Of a DNA stretch of 17,120 bases, positions 1-7,809 are shown in pieces. Each line of letters begins with the position of its first letter. Positions within the stretch are counted from its first letter, which is position 1. The DNA comes from Nitrospinaceae bacterium (lineage in GTDB: Bacteria; Nitrospinota; Nitrospinia; Nitrospinales; VA-1): the NCBI GenBank assembly GCA_029261675.1, contig JAJDBA010000065.1:1-17120 (forward strand). Direction: 5' to 3'. The notes under the pieces are model-generated. The model saw only the letters and a list, made by a program, of their open reading frames with translations. It was not told the DNA's origin and made no database searches. A program made the translations under genes and the position numbers.

Positions 1-5
1 GTCAC

Positions 6-572
6 ATGATTTTGATGATCGATAACTACGACTCATTTACTTACAACATCGTTCAGTACATGGGAGAGTTGGGAGCCGATATACGGGTAGAGCGCAACGA
101 CCAGATTACTATTGAAGAGATAGAGTCCTTGAACCCAAAGAAAATTGTTATTTCTCCCGGGCCCTGCACACCTGATAAGGCGGGTGTCTCCGTTGCTGTA
201 ATCAAGCACTTTGCTGGAAAAGTTCCATTGCTGGGTGTTTGCCTGGGACATCAGTCGATCGGGGCTGCTTTTGGGGGAGAAATTATCAAAGCAGGCAAAC
301 TGATGCATGGAAAGACCTCCGAGGTTCGCCATGATGGAAAAACATTGTTTAAAGACCTTCCCAATCCGTTTACAGCTACGCGTTATCATTCACTCGTGCT
401 GAACCGGAAAACGTTGCCAGACTGTTTTGAGATTTCTGCTGAGAGTGATGATAATGAAATAATGGGAATACGTCATAAGGAACTGTCCGTTGAAGGTGTG
501 CAGTTCCACCCGGAATCTATTTTGACTCTTAACGGAAAAGATCTTTTAAAAAACTTTATAGAGAATAGCTGA
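6..572 (+). CDS. trpG: Anthranilate synthase glutamine amidotransferase subunit
   Basis: This is a class I glutamine amidotransferase of 188 residues, the usual length for a stand-alone TrpG/PabA. It hydrolyses glutamine and passes ammonia to TrpE, which makes anthranilate from chorismate in the cytoplasm. Visible signatures are the N-terminal MIDNYDSFTYN, the nucleophile elbow GVCLGHQ with Cys79, and the catalytic pair His168 and Glu170 in VQFHPES. The first ATG (base 6) gives the standard start; a second ATG at 15 is possible. The bases ATGA at 6-9 could hold the stop of an upstream trpE, which is not in the window. The gene opens the trp cluster and lies 2 bases before trpD. PabA-type proteins are nearly identical and some serve both folate and tryptophan synthesis, so amphibolic use cannot be excluded. 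The operon context favours TrpG. Confidence 0.95.
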   Translation: MILMIDNYDSFTYNIVQYMGELGADIRVERNDQITIEEIESLNPKKIVISPGPCTPDKAGVSVAVIKHFAGKVPLLGVCLGHQSIGAAFGGEIIKAGKLMHGKTSEVRHDGKTLFKDLPNPFTATRYHSLVLNRKTLPDCFEISAESDDNEIMGIRHKELSVEGVQFHPESILTLNGKDLLKNFIENS

Positions 573-574
573 GC

Positions 575-1588
575 ATGTCTTTTCAGGAAATCCTTCATAA
601 AGTGGTGTCAGGGGACAATCTTTCTGAATTTGAAATGATGAATGCCATGACTCAGGTTATGGAAGGGAAGGTCGGTGATGCTCAACTAGCGGCTTTTTTA
701 ACAGCATTACAACATAAGCACGAAACGGTTTCCGAAATTGTGGGTGCGGCAAGAGTAATGCGCGCCAAGGCAGAAAAGGCAAAAGTCCAGGCCACACATA
801 TTGTTGATACTTGTGGAACGGGTGGCGATGGTGCGGATACGTTTAATATATCCACGGCAGTTGCTTTTATCGTAGCAGGTGCAGGGGTGACAGTTGCAAA
901 GCATGGCAACCGCGCGGTTTCCAGTAAGTCTGGTAGTGCTGATGTGTTGAAATGTATGGGCGTTAATATCGAAGCTTCTTTGCCTACCGTTGAACGCTGT
1001 GTCGATGAGGTGGGTATAGGTTTTCTTTTCGCGCCTTTAATGCATAAGGCAATGAAGCATGCCGCCGCAGTGAGAAAGGAATTGGGATTTAGAACTATTT
1101 TCAATCTCTTGGGGCCACTCACTAATCCTGCAAATGCTCACGCTCAAGTATTGGGCGTTTACGATTCTAGATGGGTGAATCCTCTGGCTGAGGTTTTGCG
1201 TGACCTGGGTAGTCATCGGGCATTGGTAGTACATGGTTTTGATGGATTGGATGAAATAACTCTGACGAGTGAAACGCAGGTTTCTGAATTGAAAAATGAT
1301 AACGTGACAAGTTTTACCATTGACCCAAAGGAGTATGGTTATTCTCTCTGCTCTGCGCAAGATCTGAAAGGAGGGTCCCCTGAAGAAAATGCGGGAATCA
1401 TACGTGCAATCCTTAGGGGTGAGACTGGTCCAAAATCCGACATTGTTATTTTGAATGCTGCTGCAGCAATTTATGTTGGCGGTAAAGCTGATTCGATTGA
1501 AAAAGGTATTCTTGTCGCCGCAAATTCGATTGGTACAGGAGCAGCGACTAATAAACTTGAGGAATTATGTCGGGTTTCGAATTCATAA
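575..1588 (+). CDS. trpD: Anthranilate phosphoribosyltransferase
   Basis: This enzyme transfers the phosphoribosyl group of PRPP to anthranilate, the second committed step of tryptophan synthesis. The protein is 337 residues, typical for stand-alone TrpD, and is not fused to TrpG. It shows the helical N-terminal domain (about residues 1-70) and then the PRPP/Mg site GTGGD (81-85). The FNIST loop (90-94), the anthranilate/PRPP segment KHGNRAVSSKSG (109-120) and the later RTIFNLLGPLTNPA block follow. All are hallmarks of the glycosyltransferase-3 family. The ATG at 575 follows the trpG stop by 2 bases, so translation is probably coupled. Thymidine phosphorylase is a relative, but the GTGGD and LGPLTNPA blocks together with the neighbours make TrpD secure. 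Confidence 0.97.
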   Translation: MSFQEILHKVVSGDNLSEFEMMNAMTQVMEGKVGDAQLAAFLTALQHKHETVSEIVGAARVMRAKAEKAKVQATHIVDTCGTGGDGADTFNISTAVAFIVAGAGVTVAKHGNRAVSSKSGSADVLKCMGVNIEASLPTVERCVDEVGIGFLFAPLMHKAMKHAAAVRKELGFRTIFNLLGPLTNPANAHAQVLGVYDSRWVNPLAEVLRDLGSHRALVVHGFDGLDEITLTSETQVSELKNDNVTSFTIDPKEYGYSLCSAQDLKGGSPEENAGIIRAILRGETGPKSDIVILNAAAAIYVGGKADSIEKGILVAANSIGTGAATNKLEELCRVSNS

Positions 1589-1589
1589 T

Positions 1590-2387
1590 ATGTCGAATAT
1601 TCTAGATAAAATTTTTGCAGATAAAAAGAAAGAGCTACCGGATACGCAGAGTAAAACACCTTTGTCGGAAATCAAACAACGGATAAAGGATCAACAGCCT
1701 GCTTTGGATGTCTTCAAGTCCTTGGAGAAAGGAAAGACTTCCAGAATTATCGCTGAGATAAAACCAAAAACTCCTTTTAAGGGGGAATTGCGAAAGGGCT
1801 TTGATGCAAAAGCCATTGCAAGAGATTATGTGGAGCATGGTGCAGCTACTCTCTCCATCTTAACGGAGAGCAATTATTTTGGTAGTAATATTGAAGTTTT
1901 ACCGGAGATTCGCAAGGTTGCAACTATACCGCTTTTAAGGAAAGATTTTATTTTCGATGAGTATCAGGTTTTTGAGTCACGCGCTTATGGTGCCGACCTG
2001 TTTTTGTTGATAGCAACCTGGCTCGACCAGAGCTTGATGACTGATTTGCTTTGTCAGGGAAAAGAATTAGGAATGCCCGCTCTTATTGAAACCCATAACG
2101 AATGGGATATGGAAAAAGCGTTTGCGGCTAATGCTGAATTGATCGGTATCAATAACCGAGATTTGACTAATGGTAAAACCGATTTGGGAATTACGCGTCG
2201 ATTGGCTCCCATGGCATTGCAGGAAAAGGGGAAGGTACTGGTTTGCGAGAGCGGTATTCATGGGCGCGAAGAAATTGAGGAGTTTGAAGGTTTAGGTGTG
2301 CATGCTTTTTTAATTGGTGAAAGTTTGATGACTGCAGAAGATATCCCTGGGAAATTGAAGGAGCTTTTAGGCCATGGTGGCGAGTGA
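1590..2387 (+). CDS. trpC: Indole-3-glycerol phosphate synthase
   Basis: This (beta/alpha)8 barrel enzyme closes CdRP to indole-3-glycerol phosphate. I start it at the ATG at 1590 (265 residues, normal length), one base after the trpD stop. The open frame extends upstream to 1455, but that part lies inside trpD in another frame. Family catalytic positions are present: Glu56 and Lys58 (IAEIK), Lys118 (LLRKDF), Glu167 (ALIETH), Asn188 (IGINNRDL) and Ser221 (VCESG). The loop after Lys58 reads PKTPFKG where most homologues have a version of KxSPSKG, so both serines are replaced (Thr61, Phe63). No strong Shine-Dalgarno lies close upstream, so the gene probably depends on translational coupling to trpD. 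It is not fused to trpF, unlike in E. coli. Confidence 0.96.
   Translation: MSNILDKIFADKKKELPDTQSKTPLSEIKQRIKDQQPALDVFKSLEKGKTSRIIAEIKPKTPFKGELRKGFDAKAIARDYVEHGAATLSILTESNYFGSNIEVLPEIRKVATIPLLRKDFIFDEYQVFESRAYGADLFLLIATWLDQSLMTDLLCQGKELGMPALIETHNEWDMEKAFAANAELIGINNRDLTNGKTDLGITRRLAPMALQEKGKVLVCESGIHGREEIEEFEGLGVHAFLIGESLMTAEDIPGKLKELLGHGGE
2358..2363 (+). promoter_or_regulatory. Ribosome binding site of trpF
   Basis: The hexamer AAGGAG sits 10 bases before the ATG at 2374, inside the 3' end of trpC. It supports a trpF start that overlaps trpC by 14 bases. Confidence 0.6.
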
Positions 2388-3012
2388 AAAGCAGGTAAAA
2401 GTTAAAGTCTGCGGCATGACCAATTTAAAAGATGCTCTTGTTGCGGTGGAAGAGGGGGCCGACGCAGTGGGTTTTATTTTCTATAAAAAAAGTTCGCGCT
2501 CAGTTACCATGAAAACAGTTCGTGAAATTGTTTTAGAACTACCACCATTTGTCGATACGGTTGGTGTTTTTGTTGATGAAACCGCAGAACAGATAAACAA
2601 AATTGCGGACTATTGTAATCTTGATATGATTCAACTGCATGGTGATGAGTCACCTGCGTTTTGTAAGAAAATACGGCGTAGGGTGATAAAAGCTTTGAGA
2701 GTGAAAGATATGCAATCGGTGAAAAAACTTTCCACCTTCCAGGTCAGTGGATTTCTTCTGGATACTTTTTCAGAGAACCTATATGGAGGAACGGGAAAAG
2801 TGTTTGATTGGAATTTGGCACTTCCAGCTAAAAAGTTTGGGCCGATTATTATGGCGGGAGGTTTGACGCCAAATAATATTCAGCAGGCAATTAGACAAGT
2901 ACGCCCCTATGGCGTGGATGTTTGTTCGGGGGTGGAAAGTCAACCAGGAATTAAAGATCATAAAAAAGTTCGGGCTTTTTTGAAAAATGCAAAAGCGGGG
3001 AGAAAAATATGA
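2374..3012 (+). CDS. trpF: Phosphoribosylanthranilate isomerase
   Basis: TrpF carries out the Amadori rearrangement of phosphoribosylanthranilate to CdRP, the step between TrpD and TrpC. The protein has 212 residues, the usual length of monofunctional TrpF. The general base Cys13 lies in KVKVCGMTN and the general acid Asp130 in GFLLDT. The phosphate-binding blocks GGTGKVFDW and IMAGGLTPNN and the terminal VDVCSGVES are all present. The ATG at 2374 is backed by an AAGGAG ribosome binding site and makes a 14-base overlap with trpC. The stop overlaps the trpB start in ATGA. Confidence 0.96.
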   Translation: MVASEKQVKVKVCGMTNLKDALVAVEEGADAVGFIFYKKSSRSVTMKTVREIVLELPPFVDTVGVFVDETAEQINKIADYCNLDMIQLHGDESPAFCKKIRRRVIKALRVKDMQSVKKLSTFQVSGFLLDTFSENLYGGTGKVFDWNLALPAKKFGPIIMAGGLTPNNIQQAIRQVRPYGVDVCSGVESQPGIKDHKKVRAFLKNAKAGRKI

Positions 3013-4208
3013 ACAAACATAATTTGCCAGATGCCAAGGGGCATTATGGAAAGTTCGGTGGCAAGTATGTGATCGAAACTCTGATGCCAGCATTGCAAGA
3101 GTTGCAAACTCTTTATGAAGAGGCTAAGGAAGACCCGAAGTTCAAAGAAGACCTGAGTTATTATTTAAAGCATTATGTTGGGCGACCGACTGCATTATAT
3201 TTTGCAGAGCGACTCACCAAGCATCTGGGCGGTGCGAAAATTTATTTAAAACGAGAAGACCTCACCCACACGGGCGCACATAAAATCAATAACACCATTG
3301 GCAGTGCCTTATTGACCCAGCGAATGGGCAAAAAACGGGTGATTGCAGAAACAGGTGCCGGACAGCATGGAGTGGCTACAGCTACCGCAGCTTCTTTATT
3401 CGGATTGGAATGCGATGTATTCATGGGGGAGGAAGACATGAAACGGCAGTCGCTCAATGTTTTCAAAATGCGATTGCTGGGAGCCAATGTGATTCCAGTC
3501 ACCAGTGGCACACGAACCCTTAAGGATGCAACCAGTGAAGCCATTCGTAACTGGATCACTACTGTGGAGACCACACATTATATTATCGGCTCAGTAGTGG
3601 GGCCGCATCCATATCCTATGATCGTCCGCGATTTTCAAAAAATTATTGGAGAAGAATCGACTCAACAAATTATGGAAATGGAAAGCCGACTGCCTGACAC
3701 TTGTGTGGCATGCGTTGGTGGCGGTAGTAATTCGATGGGATTGTTTTATCCCTTTCTGGAAAATGAAGAGGTTAAGTTGGTTGGAGTCGAAGCGGCAGGA
3801 CTTGGTGTCGATACGGATAAACATGGTGCTTCGCTCACTAAGGGATCGCCTGGTGTGTTGCATGGCATGATGAGCTATCTATTGCATGATGATGGCGGAC
3901 AGGTGACTGAAGCACATTCCATCTCTGCAGGTTTAGATTATCCTGGAGTAGGGTGCGAACATAGTTATCTAAGGGATTCGGGGCGAGCTACCTATGCCAC
4001 CATTACCGATGCGGAAGCGTTGGAAGGTTTTAAACTTTTATGCAGTAAAGAGGGAATTATTCCGGCATTAGAGTCTTCGCATGCCATTGCTCATGTGGCT
4101 AAGCTGGCACCTAAAATGAAAAAGGATGAGATCATTCTGGTCTGCCTTTCAGGTCGTGGCGATAAAGACGTTAATCAAATCGCCGACAAGATGGGGGTTT
4201 CTCTGTGA
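3009..4208 (+). CDS. trpB: Tryptophan synthase beta chain (TrpB1 type)
   Basis: This PLP enzyme condenses indole, channelled from TrpA, with serine to give tryptophan. At 399 residues it matches the TrpB1 type that pairs with TrpA. The longer, TrpA-independent TrpB2 type is unlikely. The PLP lysine is Lys92 in HTGAHKINN, the catalytic glutamate is Glu114 in IAETGAGQHG, and the PLP phosphate loop is VGGGSNSMG. The N-terminal GKFGGKYVIETLMPAL is also typical. The ATG at 3009 overlaps the trpF stop by 4 bases and follows a GGGGAG ribosome binding site at 2997-3002. Confidence 0.98.
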   Translation: MNKHNLPDAKGHYGKFGGKYVIETLMPALQELQTLYEEAKEDPKFKEDLSYYLKHYVGRPTALYFAERLTKHLGGAKIYLKREDLTHTGAHKINNTIGSALLTQRMGKKRVIAETGAGQHGVATATAASLFGLECDVFMGEEDMKRQSLNVFKMRLLGANVIPVTSGTRTLKDATSEAIRNWITTVETTHYIIGSVVGPHPYPMIVRDFQKIIGEESTQQIMEMESRLPDTCVACVGGGSNSMGLFYPFLENEEVKLVGVEAAGLGVDTDKHGASLTKGSPGVLHGMMSYLLHDDGGQVTEAHSISAGLDYPGVGCEHSYLRDSGRATYATITDAEALEGFKLLCSKEGIIPALESSHAIAHVAKLAPKMKKDEIILVCLSGRGDKDVNQIADKMGVSL

Positions 4209-4990
4209 GTCGTATTGAAAAACGTTTAGCTTCGTTGAATGGCAATAAGGCCTTGGTTGCGTTTTATACCGCAGGTGATCCAGATCTTTCGGCCTCAAAA
4301 GATATTTTCTCGGTCATAGAAAAAAATGGTGCGGATATTATTGAGATAGGAGTTCCGTTCTCAGATCCTCTAGCAGATGGACCTACTATTCAGGCTTCTT
4401 CGCACCGTTCATTGCTGAAGGGTACGACCCTAAAAAAAATTATTGAGTTGGTCATCGATATCAGAAAAACTTCTGAGCTACCGATTATTTTGATGACCAG
4501 TTTTAATCCTGTGTTTGTTTATGGGCAAAAAGAATTTGTCAACGATGCTGTTAAGGCGGGAGTGGATGGCGTAATCATTCCTGATCTACCACCGGAAGAG
4601 GCAGAAGAGTTTTTGGGACTTGCAGAAGGTCTGGATATGATTTTTTTACTGGCCCCGACCAGCACACCGGCCCGAGTTCAACAAGTGGGTAAAATCAGCA
4701 AAGGTTTCATATATTATATTTCGCTAACAGGCACCACAGGAACTAAAGAAGCTCTTTCTGTTGGACTGGAAGAAAAGGTTAAAGAAATAAAAAATACGGT
4801 TTCATTGCCAGTATTGGTAGGGTTTGGAGTTTCTGGCCCAGAACAAGCCAAACAGGCAGCACAAATTTCCGATGGTGTGATCATTGGCAGTGCCATTGTG
4901 AAACTGATTGAGGCGCACAGCGACCCCGCTGAGCGTGACCGTAAGTTGGCTGGATTTTTGGCTGGCATTAAAAAAGCCATCAATCCTTGA
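4205..4990 (+). CDS. trpA: Tryptophan synthase alpha chain
   Basis: TrpA cleaves indole-3-glycerol phosphate to indole and glyceraldehyde 3-phosphate within the alpha2beta2 synthase. The protein has 261 residues. The catalytic acids are Glu47 (DIIEIGVPFSDP) and Asp58 (LADGPTIQ). The phosphate-site segments ISLTGTTG and VGFGVSGPEQ are intact. The start is GTG, overlapping the trpB stop in GTGA, with a run of five G (within 4191-4197) as the likely Shine-Dalgarno. The weaker start codon and the overlap suggest coupled translation, which would help keep TrpA and TrpB equimolar. It is the last tryptophan enzyme of the cluster. Confidence 0.97.
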   Translation: MSRIEKRLASLNGNKALVAFYTAGDPDLSASKDIFSVIEKNGADIIEIGVPFSDPLADGPTIQASSHRSLLKGTTLKKIIELVIDIRKTSELPIILMTSFNPVFVYGQKEFVNDAVKAGVDGVIIPDLPPEEAEEFLGLAEGLDMIFLLAPTSTPARVQQVGKISKGFIYYISLTGTTGTKEALSVGLEEKVKEIKNTVSLPVLVGFGVSGPEQAKQAAQISDGVIIGSAIVKLIEAHSDPAERDRKLAGFLAGIKKAINP

Positions 4991-5001
4991 TCTCGGGTGT
5001 T

Positions 5002-5685
5002 ATGTCTTCCCGGATTTCTATCATCATTCCCGCATTTAATGAAGAAAGCTCGATCGGGCTTGTGCTTGATGCGTTGCCGAAAGATGAGATTCACGAAATA
5101 ATTGTTGTGAATAATAACTCCACCGATGACACCGCTCGTGTTGCTACCGAACATGGTGCGCGAGTGGTAGAGGAACCTAGAAAAGGTTATGGCTCGGCTT
5201 GTCTCAAGGGGATAGCCGAACTGAATGCTCCCGATATCGTTGTGTTTCTCGATGGCGATTTCAGCGACTTTCCTGAACAAATAGTCGAACTCGTAAACCC
5301 GATAGAAAAAGGGGATGCGGATTTTGTGTTGGGCAGCCGCATGATTCTTCCTGAAAGTCGAAGAGCTTTGCTACCACAAGCGCGTTATGGCAACCGGCTT
5401 GCGGTTTTTTTGATCAAACTGTTTTTTAACTATTCCTTCACCGATTTGGGACCTTTTCGTGCGATTCGTTACAGTTCCTTAATGGCTATTGGAATGCAGG
5501 ACATAGATTTTGGCTGGACGGTGGAAATGCAGATCAAGGCTGTTAAAAATGGATTGCGTATTCAGGAGGTTCCTGTCAAGTACCGTGAGCGTGTAGGTGT
5601 TTCCAAGATTACGGGGACAGTTTCAGGCACATTTAAGGCCGGAACAAAAATTATTTACACCATCTTCAAGTATTTGTTAACCTGA
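5002..5685 (+). CDS. GT2-family glycosyltransferase (polyprenyl-phosphate glycosyltransferase-like)
   Basis: This 227-residue protein has a family 2 glycosyltransferase fold. The nucleotide-sugar site starts with ISIIIPAFNEESSI (5-18) and the VVNNNSTDDT segment (35-44). The metal-binding DxD motif is FLDGDFSD (DGD at 84-86). The C-terminal part has GPFRAIR, DFGWTVEMQIKA and VPVKYRERVGVSKITGT. These resemble dolichyl/undecaprenyl-phosphate sugar transferases. No clear C-terminal membrane pair is present, so it probably acts at the inner face of the membrane as a peripheral enzyme. Sugar and acceptor cannot be read from the sequence. I prefer the ATG at 5002 because the protein then begins directly before the GT2 core. 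A TTG at 4987, overlapping the trpA stop, would add five residues. It lies 11 bases after trpA and 4 bases before the LRR gene. Confidence 0.85.
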   Translation: MSSRISIIIPAFNEESSIGLVLDALPKDEIHEIIVVNNNSTDDTARVATEHGARVVEEPRKGYGSACLKGIAELNAPDIVVFLDGDFSDFPEQIVELVNPIEKGDADFVLGSRMILPESRRALLPQARYGNRLAVFLIKLFFNYSFTDLGPFRAIRYSSLMAIGMQDIDFGWTVEMQIKAVKNGLRIQEVPVKYRERVGVSKITGTVSGTFKAGTKIIYTIFKYLLT

Positions 5686-5689
5686 TCCT

Positions 5690-6463
5690 ATGTTTAAGAA
5701 AACCCTTTTAGTTATTGCTTGGATCGTTTTTTGCGCAGGTTCTGTGCATGCCGTTGATATTTCTACTCTGGTTGAAAAAAGAATCAGTGAAGACCGCAAA
5801 ACACTTGATCTTACTGGATTGAATATTGGTCCCCGCGGAGCAAAAGAGCTGGCGACAATGGAGTCTTTGTCCTCTCTCACCACCTTGCATCTTCAAGGAA
5901 ATAGAATAAAAGCTAGAGGAATGAAGGCTTTAGCTAAGTCTCCACATTTGGTGAATCTGAAAGATTTGGATCTTTGGGGAAATATGCTCGGAGATGTTGG
6001 ATTAAAAGCAATCGCAGAATCTCCATATCTTACTCATTTGGAAGCTCTCAAATTATGGAAAAATGAGATAAGTGATGACAGTATGGAGTTTTTGGTTAAT
6101 TCGAAAAATTTTTCTAATTTGAAAACCCTGATGCTAAACGATAATATCCTCACTCCTTTAGGTGCAACCATTATTGCTAAATCTGGAAATTTTCTAAAAC
6201 TTGAATCTCTGAACCTATTTCGCAATGAAGTCAGTGATGAAGGTGCGGTAGCATTCTCCAAATCCAAACATTTCCCTAAACTAGAAACGTTGTATCTGGG
6301 TGACAACAAAATTACCGATAAGGGCGCTGTGGTATTAATAGGATCGAAGGCCTTCCCGGCATTGAAAACCCTTGATTTAGGAAAGAACTTATTAGGTGAG
6401 GCTTCTGCTATGGCGGCTTTCAAAGTAAACAGGATGGAAAAGGTTCTAGTTATTTACAGGTAA
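5690..6463 (+). CDS. Exported leucine-rich-repeat protein, eight 27-residue repeats
   Basis: This 257-residue protein begins with a signal peptide: Lys3-Lys4, a hydrophobic core at 6-17 and a probable cleavage after VHA at 21. There is no convincing lipobox. From residue 36 to 251 it is built of eight back-to-back repeats of exactly 27 residues, starting at 36, 63, 90, 117, 144, 171, 198 and 225. The rough pattern is LxxLxLxxNxIxDxGxxxLxxSxxFxx. This is the ribonuclease-inhibitor-like type, with a helix after each strand. Such arcs bind proteins, so a periplasmic or surface binding role is likely; no enzymatic motif is visible. It starts 4 bases after the glycosyltransferase without its own Shine-Dalgarno, suggesting coupled translation. 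The partner and role are unknown. Confidence 0.85.
   Translation: MFKKTLLVIAWIVFCAGSVHAVDISTLVEKRISEDRKTLDLTGLNIGPRGAKELATMESLSSLTTLHLQGNRIKARGMKALAKSPHLVNLKDLDLWGNMLGDVGLKAIAESPYLTHLEALKLWKNEISDDSMEFLVNSKNFSNLKTLMLNDNILTPLGATIIAKSGNFLKLESLNLFRNEVSDEGAVAFSKSKHFPKLETLYLGDNKITDKGAVVLIGSKAFPALKTLDLGKNLLGEASAMAAFKVNRMEKVLVIYR
5795..6442 (+). repeat. Eight tandem 81-base LRR coding units
   Basis: The LRR part of the gene divides into eight in-phase units of 81 bases without a single insertion or deletion. The units are conserved at the protein level (Leu, Asn and Gly positions) but diverged at the DNA level. They therefore reflect old duplications under structural constraint, not a recent satellite expansion. 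Confidence 0.8.
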
Positions 6464-6493
6464 GTGTTTATTGTGTAATTAGCGTTTCATGAA

Positions 6494-6501
6494 AAGGTGA
6501 G
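6494..6501 (+). promoter_or_regulatory. Probable ribosome binding site of proA
   Basis: AAGGTGAG lies 12 bases before the proA ATG, somewhat far but the best purine-rich match. The 50 bases between the LRR gene and proA hold no recognisable terminator, so read-through is possible. Confidence 0.4.
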
Positions 6502-6513
6502 TTTGAAATTAAT

Positions 6514-7800
6514 ATGACAGTATCTGAAATTGCAAAAAAGGCCAATTCTGCGGCATTGCTTCTTGCCCATCTTTCAACGGATATTAAGAACCAGGTCCTC
6601 GAAGAAATGGCGAATGCGCTGGAAGCAAATTGTGATGCAATTCTTTCAGCCAACGAAAAGGATTTACAGTTTGCCAATGAAGAAGGCATTGCAAAGCCAC
6701 TCATAGCACGTTTGACTTTGAATGAAAATAAAGTTCGCGGCATGGCTCAGGGGATTCGCAGTGTTGTGGCTTTGCCTGACCCTACCGGGGTTCGTCAAAG
6801 CGCTATGGAATTAGATGAGGGTTTGACTGTATATCGGGTGAGTTGTCCGATAGGGGTCATTGGTGCTATTTTTGAGTCTCGACCCGATGCTGTTCCGCAA
6901 ATATCTTCTCTCTGTTTGAAATCAGGTAATGCTGTGATTTTAAAAGGCGGGCGCGAAGCACAAAATTCCAATAAAGTAATAGTGGGTTTACTGACCGATG
7001 CCATCAAAAAAGTGGCAGGGGTTCCTGTGGCTGCGGTACAAATGATTGAAACCCGATCTGAAGTTGCCGATATGCTGAAAGAGGAAAAATATATCAACCT
7101 CGTCGTTCCACGAGGTAGCAACGATTTTGTAAAATATATCCAGGAGAATACTCGCATACCGGTTTTAGGGCACTCTGAGGGAATTTGTCACAACTATATT
7201 GATAAGGAAGCAGATTTAAGCAAAGCATTGCGAATTGCGCTGGATTCCAAATTGCAATACCCAGCGGCTTGTAATGCGATGGAAAACCTTCTTGTTCACA
7301 GCGAGGTTGCTGTTGAAATTATCCCGCAGTTGGTCGAAAAGTTTCAGGAGAAAGGGGTTTCATTGGTGGGGTGTGATGAAACTTGTAAAATTGCCACCGG
7401 ATTATCGCAGGCATCGGAAAATGAATGGGACGAAGAATATAGTGACCTTAAATTAGCAATTAAAATTGTTGGCGGATTGGAGGAAGCTATTAACTTTATT
7501 AATGAACATGGATCTGGGCATACCGATACTATAATTACTGAAAATGTTGAAACAGCTGAGGAGTTTATGAATGGAGTGAACTCTGCCAGTGTGATGTGCA
7601 ATGCATCCACCCGGTTCGCTGATGGTTTTCGTTATGGACTGGGTGCCGAAATTGGTATTAGTACTAATAAAACGCATGCCAGAGGGCCGGTAGGGCTGGA
7701 GGGTTTGATTATCTACAAATACAGAGTTTATGGAAAAGGTCAAATTGTCAGTGATTATTCGGGAGAAAATGCACGTTCGTTCACTCACAAACCTCTTTGA
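6514..7800 (+). CDS. proA: Gamma-glutamyl phosphate reductase
   Basis: ProA reduces gamma-glutamyl phosphate with NADPH to glutamate semialdehyde, the second step of proline synthesis. It belongs to the aldehyde dehydrogenase superfamily. The 428 residues match the family length. Visible blocks are PIGVIGAIFESRPDA, the cofactor segment GNAVILKGGREAQNSN, VVPRGSNDFV and the catalytic Cys253 in YPAACNAMENLL. The C-terminal TRFADGFRYGLGAEIGIST and KTHARGPVGLEGL are also present. A proB (glutamate 5-kinase) neighbour is not in the window. The gene is followed after 9 bases by a membrane protease gene and may be cotranscribed with it. Confidence 0.97.
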   Translation: MTVSEIAKKANSAALLLAHLSTDIKNQVLEEMANALEANCDAILSANEKDLQFANEEGIAKPLIARLTLNENKVRGMAQGIRSVVALPDPTGVRQSAMELDEGLTVYRVSCPIGVIGAIFESRPDAVPQISSLCLKSGNAVILKGGREAQNSNKVIVGLLTDAIKKVAGVPVAAVQMIETRSEVADMLKEEKYINLVVPRGSNDFVKYIQENTRIPVLGHSEGICHNYIDKEADLSKALRIALDSKLQYPAACNAMENLLVHSEVAVEIIPQLVEKFQEKGVSLVGCDETCKIATGLSQASENEWDEEYSDLKLAIKIVGGLEEAINFINEHGSGHTDTIITENVETAEEFMNGVNSASVMCNASTRFADGFRYGLGAEIGISTNKTHARGPVGLEGLIIYKYRVYGKGQIVSDYSGENARSFTHKPL

Positions 7801-7809
7801 CTGTATAAC

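Noticed and set aside
682..1122. Minus-strand open frame of 146 residues inside trpD
   Set aside because: The plus strand is clearly trpD with intact motifs. The antisense frame shows low-complexity Ala/Thr/Pro composition typical of shadows.
1455..1589. N-terminal extension of trpC to an upstream start
   Set aside because: The added 45 residues overlap trpD in another frame and resemble no TrpC N-terminus. The ATG at 1590 gives the normal length.
4987..5001. TTG start of the glycosyltransferase overlapping the trpA stop
   Set aside because: It is possible but adds only five residues without family support. The ATG at 5002 sits directly before the GT2 core.
4714..5280. Minus-strand open frame of 188 residues across the trpA-glycosyltransferase junction
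   Set aside because: It lies antisense to two well-supported genes, its translation has no family-like motifs, and it has no ribosome binding site of note. It is a shadow frame.
5795..6442. Tandem DNA repeat or CRISPR-like array
   Set aside because: The 81-base period is only conserved at the protein level. There are no identical repeat units or spacers.
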